Shown here: in pieces, positions 17,474 to 25,773 of the stretch
Layout of the letters: the number at the start of each line of letters is the position of its first letter
Position numbering within the stretch: the stretch's first letter is position 1
NCBI RefSeq assembly: GCF_947503125.1
Contig: NZ_CANNCR010000003.1
Location: 62,001-126,000 of the forward strand
Source: an uncultured Metabacillus sp.
GTDB taxonomy: Bacteria; Bacillota; Bacilli; Bacillales; Bacillaceae
Length of the DNA: 64,000 nucleotides
Reading direction: 5' to 3'
The notes under the pieces: generated by a model
Told to the model about the DNA's origin: nothing
Seen by the model: only the letters and a program-made list of their open reading frames with translations
Database searches by the model: none
Translations under genes and position numbers: made by a program

Positions 17474-18811
17474 TTGGATATAGTTAACCTGGTAATTGTT
17501 GCGATATTAATAGCAATAACGGCATTTTTCGTAGCTTCGGAATTTGCGATCGTTAAATTAAGAAGTTCACGGCTTGATCAGCTTATTGCAGAGGGGAGCA
17601 CTTCTGCAATAGCTGCGAAGAAAGTGACTTCAAATCTTGATGGCTATTTATCGGCATGTCAGCTAGGAATAACCATCACTGCATTAGGACTGGGCTGGCT
17701 CGGAGAACCGACAGTAGAAAGATTGCTCCATCCGCTTTTTGAAACCTTTCATTTGAATGAGTCGCTTGTCCACCTTTTAACTTTTGTGATTGCCTTTCTT
17801 GCCATTACATTTTTACATGTTGTCATTGGAGAGCTTGCTCCTAAAACAGTGGCGATTCAGAAAGCGGAATTTATTACATTAGCCTTTGCAAGACCGCTTA
17901 TCTTATTTTACAAGGTGATGTTCCCATTTATTTGGATATTAAATGGATCAGCTAATTTGCTTGTTAGGTTATTCGGTCTGAAACCCGCATCAGAGCATGA
18001 ATTAGCCCACTCAGAAGAGGAGCTCCGAATTATTCTTTCTGAAAGCTACAAAAGCGGTGAGATCAATCAGTCAGAATTTAAATATGTAAACCGTATTTTT
18101 GAATTTGATGAACGAATCGCAAAAGAAATTATGGTGCCGCGGACAGAAATCGTAACAACATCAGTGGAAAAAACGTTTCATGAAAACATAGAAATCATGA
18201 GAAACGAAAAATTCACCCGTTATCCTGTCGTAAACGGGGATAAAGACCATATCATTGGTATGGTTAATCTAAAAGAAATTTTTACAGATTTGTATTATTT
18301 AACACCCGAAAGAAGAAATGCAACAACGATAGAAAAATATATTCGTCCCGTGATTCAAGTAATTGAATCCATTCCGATTCATGATTTATTAATTAAAATG
18401 CAAAAAGAGCGCGTGCATATGGCAATATTAGTTGATGAGTACGGAGGCACAGCCGGTCTTGTGACAGTAGAGGATATCATTGAAGAGATTGTCGGCGATA
18501 TCCGCGATGAATTTGACCAGGATGAGGTACCGGACATTCAGAAGCGCGGTGACTCGCATTTTGTAATTGATGGAAAAGTGCTTATTTCCGAGATTAATAA
18601 TATGCTAGGCTTAGATATAAATGATGAAGACATTGATACACTTGGCGGTTGGATTCTTACCCAAAATATTGAGAGTAAACAGGGAGATAAGCTGAATTAC
18701 AATGGTTTTGAGTTCCATATTCTTGATATGGAAGGTCATCTCATCCGCTCAGTTGAAATTCAAAAAATACCTGAGCTAGAACCAGTACAGCTACTGGAAG
18801 TTGAGGATTAG
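17474..18811 (+). CDS. yugS: CNNM/CBS transport protein, YugS-type
   Basis: A 445-aa HlyC/CorC-family membrane protein. It has a CNNM (DUF21) membrane domain with three or four helices (to about residue 175), including [20 protein letters not shown] and [13 protein letters not shown]. Two CBS modules follow (about 215-330; [21 protein letters not shown] and [28 protein letters not shown]), then a CorC/HlyC C-terminal domain. The family is linked to Mg2+ or divalent cation efflux/homeostasis. The TTG start fits relatives (MDIVNL) but its nearest site, GAAGG, is 13 nt away. A strong AGGAGGTGA at 17408 has no in-frame start. Confidence 0.87.
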   Translation: MDIVNLVIVAILIAITAFFVASEFAIVKLRSSRLDQLIAEGSTSAIAAKKVTSNLDGYLSACQLGITITALGLGWLGEPTVERLLHPLFETFHLNESLVHLLTFVIAFLAITFLHVVIGELAPKTVAIQKAEFITLAFARPLILFYKVMFPFIWILNGSANLLVRLFGLKPASEHELAHSEEELRIILSESYKSGEINQSEFKYVNRIFEFDERIAKEIMVPRTEIVTTSVEKTFHENIEIMRNEKFTRYPVVNGDKDHIIGMVNLKEIFTDLYYLTPERRNATTIEKYIRPVIQVIESIPIHDLLIKMQKERVHMAILVDEYGGTAGLVTVEDIIEEIVGDIRDEFDQDEVPDIQKRGDSHFVIDGKVLISEINNMLGLDINDEDIDTLGGWILTQNIESKQGDKLNYNGFEFHILDMEGHLIRSVEIQKIPELEPVQLLEVED

Positions 18812-18828
18812 GTTTACGTAATTGGAGA

Positions 18829-18862
18829 AGTGGTTAGATTATAAGTCTAGCTGCTTTTTTCG
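18829..18862 (+). terminator. Terminator of yugS
   Basis: AGTGGTTAGA pairs with TCTAGCTGCT through several G-T pairs around a 7-nt loop, followed by TTTTTT. Confidence 0.6.
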
Positions 18863-19056
18863 TTTTACAAAAAGAAAATATGTAAGGAAACAGGATATTA
18901 TTGGTAAACGTAAGATAAATATTGTACATTTGTTATAGAAAGAAAGACATTTTTGAAACCATTTATCAAAAACGTTCGTATACATAATTAATTCTTATGC
19001 CTGCTCTAGCCATTTTGCCTAGAACAAAAGGTTCTCACGAAACAGGAGGAAAAAGT

Positions 19057-20172
19057 GTGTTTAAATCAAAGATTCATTTTTGGACATTGCAGATTTTATT
19101 GCTGCTCTTAATTATTTATGTTGGTACAAAGGTATCCTTTTTGTTTGAACCGATCATTGTCTTTGCTTCGACGCTATTCTTTCCGATTCTCATTGCGGGG
19201 ATTTTGTATTTTATTTTTGCTCCATTAGTGAAGCTGCTTGAAAGAGGAAAGGTTCCAAGAACATTGGCAATATTAATTCCATATATTGTGTTTATCGGAG
19301 TTATTTCCGCACTTATTGCCTTTATTGGCCCGATTCTTTCGGACCAGGCCACTGACTTGGTTGAAAATTTTCCTACATATGTTGGAGAAATAACAGAGTT
19401 TATTTTAAATATGTCGCAATCACCTGGATTTAAATGGCTGATGGAACAGGAGTATGTTTCCTTTGAGCAAATCGAGGCTACACTATCAGGCTATGCAACA
19501 AGCTTGCCTGAAAACATTACTGCCAGTTTTACAAAGATTTTAGGCGTTGTAACAGATATTACGTTAACAATCATTACGGTTCCGTTTATTTTATTCTATA
19601 TGCTAAAGGACGGTCACAAGCTGCCTTCAACCGCAGTGAAAATCCTTCCTTCTGCCTATCGTCGTGAGGGAATTAAAATTTTCCATGATTTAAATGAAAC
19701 CTTATCAGCTTATATTCAAGGACAGCTAATCGTGTCACTTGCCGTTGGTTTAGGGTGTTTCATCGGTTATACAATCATTGGATTAGATTATTCGTTAGTT
19801 CTTGGAATTGTCGTGGCTGTTGCGAACATTATCCCTTATTTAGGACCGTTCATTGGTGCTGCACCTGCTGTGATTATCGCTCTGCTTGAGTCACCAACGA
19901 AGGCGCTCTTGGCAGCTCTTGTCGTACTTGTTGTTCAGCAGATCGATGGGAACTTTCTCTCACCTCTTATTATTGGGAAACGATTAAACACACATCCGTT
20001 AACGATTATTTTATTATTAATTGGTGCAGGAAGCTTTGGAGGAATTATCGGGATGATATTAGCTGTTCCAACCTATGCCGTGTTAAAGGCGGTCATTCTG
20101 AATATTATTAGACTAATAAAATTAAGAATGAAATACAAAAAGGAGCTTAAGATGGAGAAAGCTGAAGGGTAA
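19057..20172 (+). CDS. yueF: AI-2E-family transporter YueF
   Basis: The GTG at 19057 is preceded by ACAGGAGGAAAAA, so the ATG at 18997 is rejected; the product is 371 aa. About eight hydrophobic segments surround a central hydrophilic stretch, with the family's late motif ANIIPYLGPFIGAAPAVIIAL and QIDGNFLSPLIIGKRLNTHPL. Family members export autoinducer-2 (TqsA) or act as Na+(Li+)/H+ antiporters; this cannot be resolved here. It heads the yueF-yueG-yueH run. Confidence 0.88.
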   Translation: MFKSKIHFWTLQILLLLLIIYVGTKVSFLFEPIIVFASTLFFPILIAGILYFIFAPLVKLLERGKVPRTLAILIPYIVFIGVISALIAFIGPILSDQATDLVENFPTYVGEITEFILNMSQSPGFKWLMEQEYVSFEQIEATLSGYATSLPENITASFTKILGVVTDITLTIITVPFILFYMLKDGHKLPSTAVKILPSAYRREGIKIFHDLNETLSAYIQGQLIVSLAVGLGCFIGYTIIGLDYSLVLGIVVAVANIIPYLGPFIGAAPAVIIALLESPTKALLAALVVLVVQQIDGNFLSPLIIGKRLNTHPLTIILLLIGAGSFGGIIGMILAVPTYAVLKAVILNIIRLIKLRMKYKKELKMEKAEG

Positions 20173-20245
20173 GTAGAACCCTTTTTCCTTTTGCCCATAT
20201 AATGACGTTAAAGCTGCTTTATGGGCAAGAAAGGGAGGAAGAGCA

Positions 20246-20467
20246 ATGCCTGCAATTGTCGGTCCGGTTCAATTGAACTCTATTGAGGGAAATGCGATTT
20301 TTAAGGTAGGAGATTCATTTAGCTTATCTCCAAAAAGTGCAGATAAGTCTTCATCAGGCTCTGGTGTAGCCAATAGCGGGGATTTTATTGAAATGCATAA
20401 TCTATTCAATATAACAAATTTTAGTGATATTGACCTGTTTGATCAATCCGATTTCTTTAATAGCTAA
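20246..20467 (+). CDS. yueG: Spore germination protein, GerPA/GerPF-like (YueG)
   Basis: A 73-aa protein starting MPAIVGPVQLNSIEGNAIFK and containing FSLSPKSADKSSSGSG, the hallmark of the short GerPA/GerPF family. These proteins are made in the mother cell and help germinants pass the coat. GGGAGG precedes the ATG by 8 nt. The C-terminus is Asp/Phe/Asn-rich. It is downstream of yueF with a 73-bp gap. Confidence 0.88.
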   Translation: MPAIVGPVQLNSIEGNAIFKVGDSFSLSPKSADKSSSGSGVANSGDFIEMHNLFNITNFSDIDLFDQSDFFNS

Positions 20468-20494
20468 CAAAAAAAGGGGCAGACTCCAAACTAA

Positions 20495-20549
20495 AATGTA
20501 CCCTATAGAAAGAGCACTTTTTTTTAGTGTCTACTCTATAGGATACATT
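20495..20549. repeat. GTACCCTATAG palindrome, copy 1
   Basis: AATGTACCCTATAGA pairs with TCTATAGGATACATT (14 of 15), around a loop with AGCACT / AGTGT arms and an eight-T run. A close relative lies at 60588-60634. It probably also terminates yueG transcription. Confidence 0.7.
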
Positions 20550-20630
20550 ATAAAAACGGGTCACACCCTTTTTTTGCTATGCAAAATTTACTATAATTAT
20601 AGCAGATGAAAGTTGGAAAGGATGTTGTAT

Positions 20631-20879
20631 ATGAAAATAAGAAAGGCAAACGTACATAATGGAAATGCTTTTATAGAAAATGTTTACATATATGAAAATA
20701 AAAAACAGGAATTCACCATGATTGCGATACCTGAAATTGAATGGTCAACAACGGTGCAATATGAGGAGGAAAGAGAAGAACTTAAAGCTCGGCTTATTGC
20801 GTCCTTGTCGAAAAACGCAGCGGAAAATACAGCGGAAGAGTTGACGGCTAAATTAATTCACTGGGTTGGAGAAATGTAA
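20631..20879 (+). CDS. yueH: YueH-like small protein
   Basis: The start at 20631 follows GGAAAGGATG; the product is 82 aa and begins MKIRKANVHNGNAFIENVYI, ending with KLIHWVGEM. The layout (yueF, yueG, yueH) matches B. subtilis. No domain of known function, membrane helix or signal is visible. Confidence 0.83.
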   Translation: MKIRKANVHNGNAFIENVYIYENKKQEFTMIAIPEIEWSTTVQYEEEREELKARLIASLSKNAAENTAEELTAKLIHWVGEM

Positions 20880-20889
20880 AGCAATTAGT

Positions 20890-20918
20890 AGAGGCTCTTA
20901 GATTAGTGAGCCTCTTTA
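20890..20918. terminator. Terminator between yueH and the hpaB-like gene
   Basis: AGAGGCTC / GAGCCTCT, 10-nt loop, then TTTAATTTATT; lies between convergent genes. Confidence 0.8.
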
Positions 20919-20920
20919 AT

Positions 20921-22366
20921 TTATTCTAAAAAATCTTCAACTTGTTTAATATATTCATCCCTTGGGTAGCCGTTATAGATATTGGAAGCCAGCTTCACTG
21001 GGTCTCCAAAAAAATAACGTTCATATTGTGTTTGGCGCGTTCCAAAGGCACTCATTGTTAAGTCCCAGGCAAGCCTGAAAATTTTCGTCTTTGTGATTGC
21101 ATCACAGGCAGCTCCCTGGCAATACTGAGCCATTTCTACATTTAATTCGGACTGGAAATCCTCTTCATTTGGAAGAGAAACTAAGCCCCCTGCCCCAATA
21201 AGCTGTAAGATTTCAATGATCCGTGGATATAGCTTTGGAAACATCGTTATGGCAACATATAATGAATTCACATTCGGAACTACGGATCCCCAGTCATCCT
21301 CACTAGCTTGGAGCTCAGCGCGATCCAATAGCGCCTTCATCGTTTCTAACCCGATGATGATTTCACTTATTTTTTCCTTAATATGCTGATATTCTGATAC
21401 ATTCAAAGTGAGCACCATTTTCTGGGCAAGCCCTAAAATGAACTCAGTTTTTGTAATTTGCCTAATCACAACTTGGTGAAGCGCTTGTGATGTAAAGCTG
21501 CTTTTGGAAAAGAGTTTTTGTGCTATATCTTGCCGGTGATAAAAAAATACACGCTCCCAAGGTACCAGCACCTTATCAAAAATCATGATTGTATCCATTT
21601 CATGAAAACGCGATGAAAGGGGATAATTAACCGTTGATTCACCTTGATAATAAGATTCGCGGCATACAAACTTTAAGCCCTTTGTATCAGTCGGAATACT
21701 AAAAGAAAAAGCATACTCTTCATCCATTGGATAAGAGCCTGATGGTAATACAAAGACCTCATCAGTCATGCCCCCTTGAGTCGCCAAAAGTCTGGCTCCG
21801 TTCACGATAAGTCCATCCGAGGTCTTTTTCATAATCGTGAGAGCAATTGGCTGAGCAGATTGTTCAACATAGCTTGAAGACCGATTCACCTGTGGATTGA
21901 TAAAGCTATGGGTAAAAGAAAGATCTTTCTCACGCGCCATTTCATAGAGATTGATAAGGTTTTTGCTAAACTCTTCATCTTGGTCATTAAGAATACTTGC
22001 CGAAGCGGCTAACGTCATAAGAACTGTATTCAAATAATCAGGCGTTCGTCCCATCATTCCCGCCGTTTTTGTCGCCCAAATCTTGATCATATGCCTCCTC
22101 GCTTCAAGATCTTCCTTTGATTTAGGCTGTAAAAACGATAACCCGACCCGATCATTTGTTTTGGGCGACCTATATGTCATGTTATTGATTAACTCAGGAT
22201 GAACCTGTAAATCGTAAAGAGCTGCTTTTGTCATCATCGCCCCTTTATATGCAGGGTGCATTGATAAATTCCCTTTTATCTTTTCACCTTTTATCCACAC
22301 CTCGGGCTTTAATTGGTTCATACGTGCTAAGTACTGTTTCCCGTTAATGGCAGGCACCCTTCCCAC
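20921..22366 (-). CDS. HpaB-type FAD-dependent aromatic monooxygenase (YoaI-like)
   Basis: A 481-aa protein of the 4-hydroxyphenylacetate 3-monooxygenase oxygenase-component family: N-terminal GKQYLARMNQLKPEVWIKGEK, mid-protein FINPQVNRSS and GLIVNGARLLATQGG, a KVLVPWERVFFY segment, and the C-terminal LIGAGGLVSLP. Such enzymes hydroxylate phenols using reduced FAD from a separate reductase; no hpaC-like gene is nearby. It is monocistronic. Substrate inferred only from family. Confidence 0.87.
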   Translation of the reverse strand: MGRVPAINGKQYLARMNQLKPEVWIKGEKIKGNLSMHPAYKGAMMTKAALYDLQVHPELINNMTYRSPKTNDRVGLSFLQPKSKEDLEARRHMIKIWATKTAGMMGRTPDYLNTVLMTLAASASILNDQDEEFSKNLINLYEMAREKDLSFTHSFINPQVNRSSSYVEQSAQPIALTIMKKTSDGLIVNGARLLATQGGMTDEVFVLPSGSYPMDEEYAFSFSIPTDTKGLKFVCRESYYQGESTVNYPLSSRFHEMDTIMIFDKVLVPWERVFFYHRQDIAQKLFSKSSFTSQALHQVVIRQITKTEFILGLAQKMVLTLNVSEYQHIKEKISEIIIGLETMKALLDRAELQASEDDWGSVVPNVNSLYVAITMFPKLYPRIIEILQLIGAGGLVSLPNEEDFQSELNVEMAQYCQGAACDAITKTKIFRLAWDLTMSAFGTRQTQYERYFFGDPVKLASNIYNGYPRDEYIKQVEDFLE

Positions 22367-22613
22367 TCCTTACCAATAATATGTAACACTATATGCGGAT
22401 GAAATAATTAATGTGTTTTTATCTTTTAAAAATAGGGAAAGTTAAAAACAATGTAAGAAAATGAAGAAATCTTTTCGAAGGAATTAACCTTCTAGAAACG
22501 GAATAAAGATAATAGCAAGAAGGAATAAATAATGTAAGCGTTTTCTAAATGTTTAAATACATACACCATGGAAAAGATAGGATTAACATCTAATTTTGAG
22601 AGGTGTGAGGAAA

Positions 22614-22730
22614 ATGCACGAAGAAAACTTTATGAAAGGTATGTTTTGGGCAACATTATTAAGTATCCCATTGTGGTTATCCTTTTTCGGTTGGATAAAG
22701 ATGACAATTAGCTTTTTAAAACACTTTTAA
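22614..22730 (+). CDS. Small single-pass membrane protein, 38 aa
   Basis: AGAGGTGTGAGGAAA precedes an ATG that encodes MHEENFMKGMFWATLLSIPL and continues to a second hydrophobic stretch ending FLKHF*. One membrane helix (about residues 9-26) dominates. It has its own upstream gap and ends before the bidirectional hairpin at 22779. No family recognised, but the ribosome site and composition support a real gene. Confidence 0.6.
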   Translation: MHEENFMKGMFWATLLSIPLWLSFFGWIKMTISFLKHF

Positions 22731-22778
22731 TACTTTCGATTTTATAAATGTTAATTTCAGATATGATTTCAATATTAG

Positions 22779-22812
22779 AAGTGCTAGTTAACTTTCACTA
22801 ACTAGCACTTTT
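22779..22812. terminator. Bidirectional terminator at the end of the terC-like gene
   Basis: A perfect 12-bp stem (AAGTGCTAGTTA / TAACTAGCACTT) with an 8-nt loop, then TTTT, between the 38-aa gene and the TerC gene. Confidence 0.85.
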
Positions 22813-23490
22813 TTCTCTTGTTTCATCACGTAAAATGTTGCGCTTCATTTTAATATAACCCACAATTAAGATGGCTGCCACGACAATGATTTCAAAGGCA
22901 TATTGAACCCATTCATCCGCAAAAAGGTTTTGAAGAAAAGGTTCTTTTACAATCATTTTTGTAGCTGTCCAAGCGACAACTGCGGCGCCCACTAATATAA
23001 TTTGCGGATATTTTTCCATGAATTTCAAAATGACTGTGCTCCCCCAGACAACAATTGGGATGGAGATTAACAAGCCTAAAATGACTAATAAAAAGCTTCC
23101 GTGTGCTGCTCCAGCTACTGCCAGCACATTGTCAAGCCCCATTGCTGCATCTGCAATGATAATGGTGCGTATCGCTGCCCAGAAGCTATAGGTTGATTTT
23201 ACCTCATGACTATCTTCTTCCGTCATTAAGTTGTAGGCAATCCATAATAAAACCAAACCCCCAACAAGAAGAAGTCCAGGTATCTTTAGCAAATAAACAA
23301 CAACCAAAGTTGCAAGTGCTCTAATCATAATGGCCCCTACCGTTCCTAATAGAATCACTTTCTTTTGCTGATCCTTAGGAAGATTACGCGCAGCAAGCCC
23401 AATGACAATAGCATTATCACCGGCAAGAACTAAGTCAATCATTACGATTGACAGAAGTGCAGTAAAAAACTCAATAGAGAAAAAATCCAT
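22798..23490 (-). CDS. TerC-family membrane protein (YjbE-like)
   Basis: A 230-aa protein with about seven hydrophobic segments. The TerC signatures are VLAGDNAIVIGLAARNLP near residue 22 and DAAMGLDNVLAVAGAAHG near 115, with paired acidic residues inside membranes that are thought to bind metal. Relatives in B. subtilis (YceF, YkoY, YjbE) move Mn2+ out of the cell and help load metal onto secreted enzymes. No yybP-ykoY-type Mn riboswitch was recognised upstream. Confidence 0.85.
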   Translation of the reverse strand: MDFFSIEFFTALLSIVMIDLVLAGDNAIVIGLAARNLPKDQQKKVILLGTVGAIMIRALATLVVVYLLKIPGLLLVGGLVLLWIAYNLMTEEDSHEVKSTYSFWAAIRTIIIADAAMGLDNVLAVAGAAHGSFLLVILGLLISIPIVVWGSTVILKFMEKYPQIILVGAAVVAWTATKMIVKEPFLQNLFADEWVQYAFEIIVVAAILIVGYIKMKRNILRDETREKSAS

Positions 23491-23782
23491 TTTATTTTCA
23501 CCCCACTTCTTCTAGTTTTGACGGGATGAAGCAATGTATCCTTGTTAAGATTTAACACCAATGGGTAAAGGAAAATAGCGTAAGTTTCTAGTGTTTTAGT
23601 GCATAATGAGTAATAAGAAAAATATAAGGTCGAAGAATTTGACTTTTTTTAAAATTTTTTTCCTACAAACAAAAAATTAAAAAATTAAGAAAAATAAAAA
23701 GGAAACATACATAGGCCGTAGAATTTTAATAATTGTAAAAGCCTTTGTTGAAAATGAACAATTAAAGGAGGTCTTTATCTCT

Positions 23783-24007
23783 ATGGGAGGGCAGCCAACA
23801 TTTTTTGTCTTGGACGATAAGATGGTTGCAGTATTTTCGGTTATGAAAGACAATTGCAAAATTAAAATGGAATGTTTGTTTTCAAAAACTGGAATTGAAG
23901 ACTACACCTTAGAGTATCAGGGGCCTAAAGAGAAAAAAGCAGAATTAATTGAACTAGCAATTATAAAGGCGCAGAATATTTTTGATCATAATATCCTAAC
24001 AGTATAA
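23783..24007 (+). CDS. Hypothetical protein, 74 aa
   Basis: AAAGGAGG lies 11 nt before the ATG. The product begins MGGQPTFFVLDDKMVAVFSV and has alternating hydrophobic beta-like stretches followed by a C-terminal helix (AELIELAIIKAQNIFDHNI). No membrane segment or signal. The gene has its own strong terminator. Family not recognised. Confidence 0.7.
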   Translation: MGGQPTFFVLDDKMVAVFSVMKDNCKIKMECLFSKTGIEDYTLEYQGPKEKKAELIELAIIKAQNIFDHNILTV

Positions 24008-24015
24008 AAACAAAT

Positions 24016-24070
24016 GGGTTGACTTCCTCCGTATGTATGTTTGAATACGGTAGGGAGTCAACCTTTTGTT
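24016..24070 (+). terminator. Terminator of the 74-aa gene
   Basis: GGTTGACT..CCTCCGTAT pairs with ATACGGTAGGGAGTCAACC, then TTTTGTTTTG; a long stem with one small internal loop. Confidence 0.85.
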
Positions 24071-24198
24071 TTGAATAAAAATAACAGCATCCCCCCAATT
24101 TGCTTCTAAGAAGACACGTATCGTTTAGCAGGAGAAAAAAGATATAGAGATGACTGAATCAGGTATAAAGATGTATCGAAAATACATAATTTGGACTA

Positions 24199-24224
24199 TT
24201 GCGTTTGTTTGCGGTATCACGCAT
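24199..24224 (+). promoter_or_regulatory. Candidate ComA-binding site upstream of degQ
   Basis: TTGCGGTATCACGCAT fits the ComA dyad TTGCGG-N4-CCGCAA with two mismatches in the right half. A further TTGCG half-site stands 10 bp upstream, giving the three-element pattern typical of ComA targets. It is about 125-150 bp before the degQ start. degQ is a known ComA target in B. subtilis. Confidence 0.6.
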
Positions 24225-24349
24225 TGAGTATTATGTATTATTTTCGGTGAAAATCAACGGAAAGTATTTTAGAATTTTAATAGATAGAACAATAATGTTG
24301 TGTACGTTGGCCATGCATTCGCTTACCAACTTATAAGGAGTGTGAAACG

Positions 24350-24490
24350 ATGGATCAGCAAAAGATTGAAGAAATGACGAAGCTGTTACTGAAACTTGAA
24401 CAAGAAATTAAAGAAACGAAAGAATCATTACACAGTATAAATAAAAGTATTGATAAGTATGATAAATATGCAGTATTGAACGTCTCTTAA
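24350..24490 (+). CDS. degQ: DegQ, stimulator of DegS-DegU phosphotransfer
   Basis: A 46-aa product, the exact length of B. subtilis DegQ, with the same pattern: a charged first helix, LLLKLEQEIKETKESLHSIN, and KSIDKYDKY. DegQ raises DegU phosphorylation and thereby degradative enzyme, capsule and antibiotic production. AAGGAG is 9 nt before the ATG. Position immediately before comQ is as in B. subtilis. A ComA-box-like site upstream suggests quorum-dependent expression. A strong terminator separates it from comQ. Confidence 0.9.
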   Translation: MDQQKIEEMTKLLLKLEQEIKETKESLHSINKSIDKYDKYAVLNVS

Positions 24491-24504
24491 ATGAATATGC
24501 TTAA

Positions 24505-24537
24505 AAAAACTTGGCACTTTTGCCAAGTTTTTTTGTG
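24505..24537 (+). terminator. Terminator of degQ
   Basis: AAAACTTGGCA / TGCCAAGTTTT stem, 4-nt loop, T-run; separates degQ from comQ. Confidence 0.9.
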
Positions 24538-24654
24538 TTATTAATTGACATTTTTAAGTGAAATAGGTAAAAATGGAATGGAATAGGGTACAATATACTA
24601 TTTTTACTACTCAAATCCTCTTTTGTATAGTAATATTAAGCCGAAGGGGTGATT

Positions 24655-25578
24655 GTGATAGTAGATGTAGACTTTCAATCTATAAAGCAACAGATGAACC
24701 AGGCCATTGCCATAAATGTTAAGAATCCTAATCTGCAAAACCTATTACATTCCTTTGTTAATGAAAAAAAAAGTTTTAATTTTGGTCATTTGGCACTAGT
24801 TCATCATAAGGTGTTCGGGGGAAAAGACCCAGTAGTTCTGCGGATGGCAGCAGCTATTGAATTGTTAATTTTATCGTTTGATATGTTTGATGACCTGGAG
24901 GACTTGGATAATAAGCTTGAGCCTTGGATGCAAATTGATCCTGCCATTGCTTTAAATGCTGCTACGACACTGTATACAGTTAGCCAACACACTTTTTTAA
25001 CACTATCTTCACCGCTTCAACATCAGATTTTGCATGCTGTTAATAAATACGCTCTTCAAGCAATGGAAGGGCAGCACGATGATTTGCAAAACTCCATACA
25101 AACAGAAGAAGAATGTTTAGAGATGATGAAACTTAAGTCAGGGTCACTAATTGCACTTGCTTCTGTAAGCGGAATGCTAATGGCTAATGCCAATTACCCT
25201 GAGGTAGAGGAATATTCTTATCAGATTGGTATTGCTGCCCAAGCTGATAACGATTTCAGAGACCTCTTTCATCCGATGAAAAATGACCGTTCGCTCCAAA
25301 AGAAATCCTTGCCGATTTTATATTTGCAAAAGGGCTACAACAAGCATGCTCATGACCTGTTAACGTTTTTTGCGAGTGGAAAAGAGATTAATGAGGAATT
25401 TGGCGATATCAAAAACTATAAACAAAAACTCATCGATTCTGGAGTTGCCCAGTATTTAAATGTTATTAGACAAGTTTCCATCAACAGGGCGATACGAATG
25501 ATCGAAGAATTGAAAATCGATGCAAAGCAAATTGAAACCTTGAAAACTAATATCATTAAAACTAATAAAACATTCTAA
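24655..25578 (+). CDS. comQ: ComQ, isoprenyl transferase for ComX
   Basis: The GTG at 24655 is 5 nt after AAGGGG; the GTG at 24649 overlaps that site. The ~307-aa protein is of the trans-prenyltransferase fold. FDMFDDLEDLDNK carries the first Asp-rich motif, and AAQADNDFRDLF is the second (DxxxD-type) motif. EGQHDDL and KLKSGSLIALAS are also family segments. ComQ cleaves or processes ComX and attaches farnesyl or geranyl to its Trp. It is followed after 14 nt by comX, then comP, as one operon. Confidence 0.93.
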   Translation: MIVDVDFQSIKQQMNQAIAINVKNPNLQNLLHSFVNEKKSFNFGHLALVHHKVFGGKDPVVLRMAAAIELLILSFDMFDDLEDLDNKLEPWMQIDPAIALNAATTLYTVSQHTFLTLSSPLQHQILHAVNKYALQAMEGQHDDLQNSIQTEEECLEMMKLKSGSLIALASVSGMLMANANYPEVEEYSYQIGIAAQADNDFRDLFHPMKNDRSLQKKSLPILYLQKGYNKHAHDLLTFFASGKEINEEFGDIKNYKQKLIDSGVAQYLNVIRQVSINRAIRMIEELKIDAKQIETLKTNIIKTNKTF

Positions 25579-25592
25579 GGAGTGATAAAACC

Positions 25593-25751
25593 ATGAACGA
25601 AATTGTAAACTTTTTAATTGAAAATCCCGATGTACTAGAGAAAGTTGTTAATGGTCAAGCAAGCTTACTTGGTGTGGATGTAGATGATGTTTTGGGTGTG
25701 GTTGAGGGAATTCTTGGAACAGGCTCTTTAAAGAATTTTTATTGGTATTAA
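25593..25751 (+). CDS. comX: ComX pheromone precursor
   Basis: A 52-aa pre-peptide starting MNEIVNFLIENPDVLEKVVN and ending GTGSLKNFYWY. The single tryptophan is residue 51, next to last, and is the expected prenylation site. Its neighbours are comQ (14 nt upstream) and comP (22 nt downstream). AAGGAG lies 9 nt before the ATG. Pheromone tails vary between strains and species; the extent of the mature peptide and the prenyl length cannot be read from sequence. Confidence 0.93.
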   Translation: MNEIVNFLIENPDVLEKVVNGQASLLGVDVDDVLGVVEGILGTGSLKNFYWY

Positions 25752-25773
25752 TTTAAGCTGAAAGGTGTTTGTA

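Noticed and set aside
22367-22613. RNA gene or riboswitch in the gap upstream of hpaB-like gene
   Set aside because: Only AT-rich sequence with no stable conserved-looking stems was seen.
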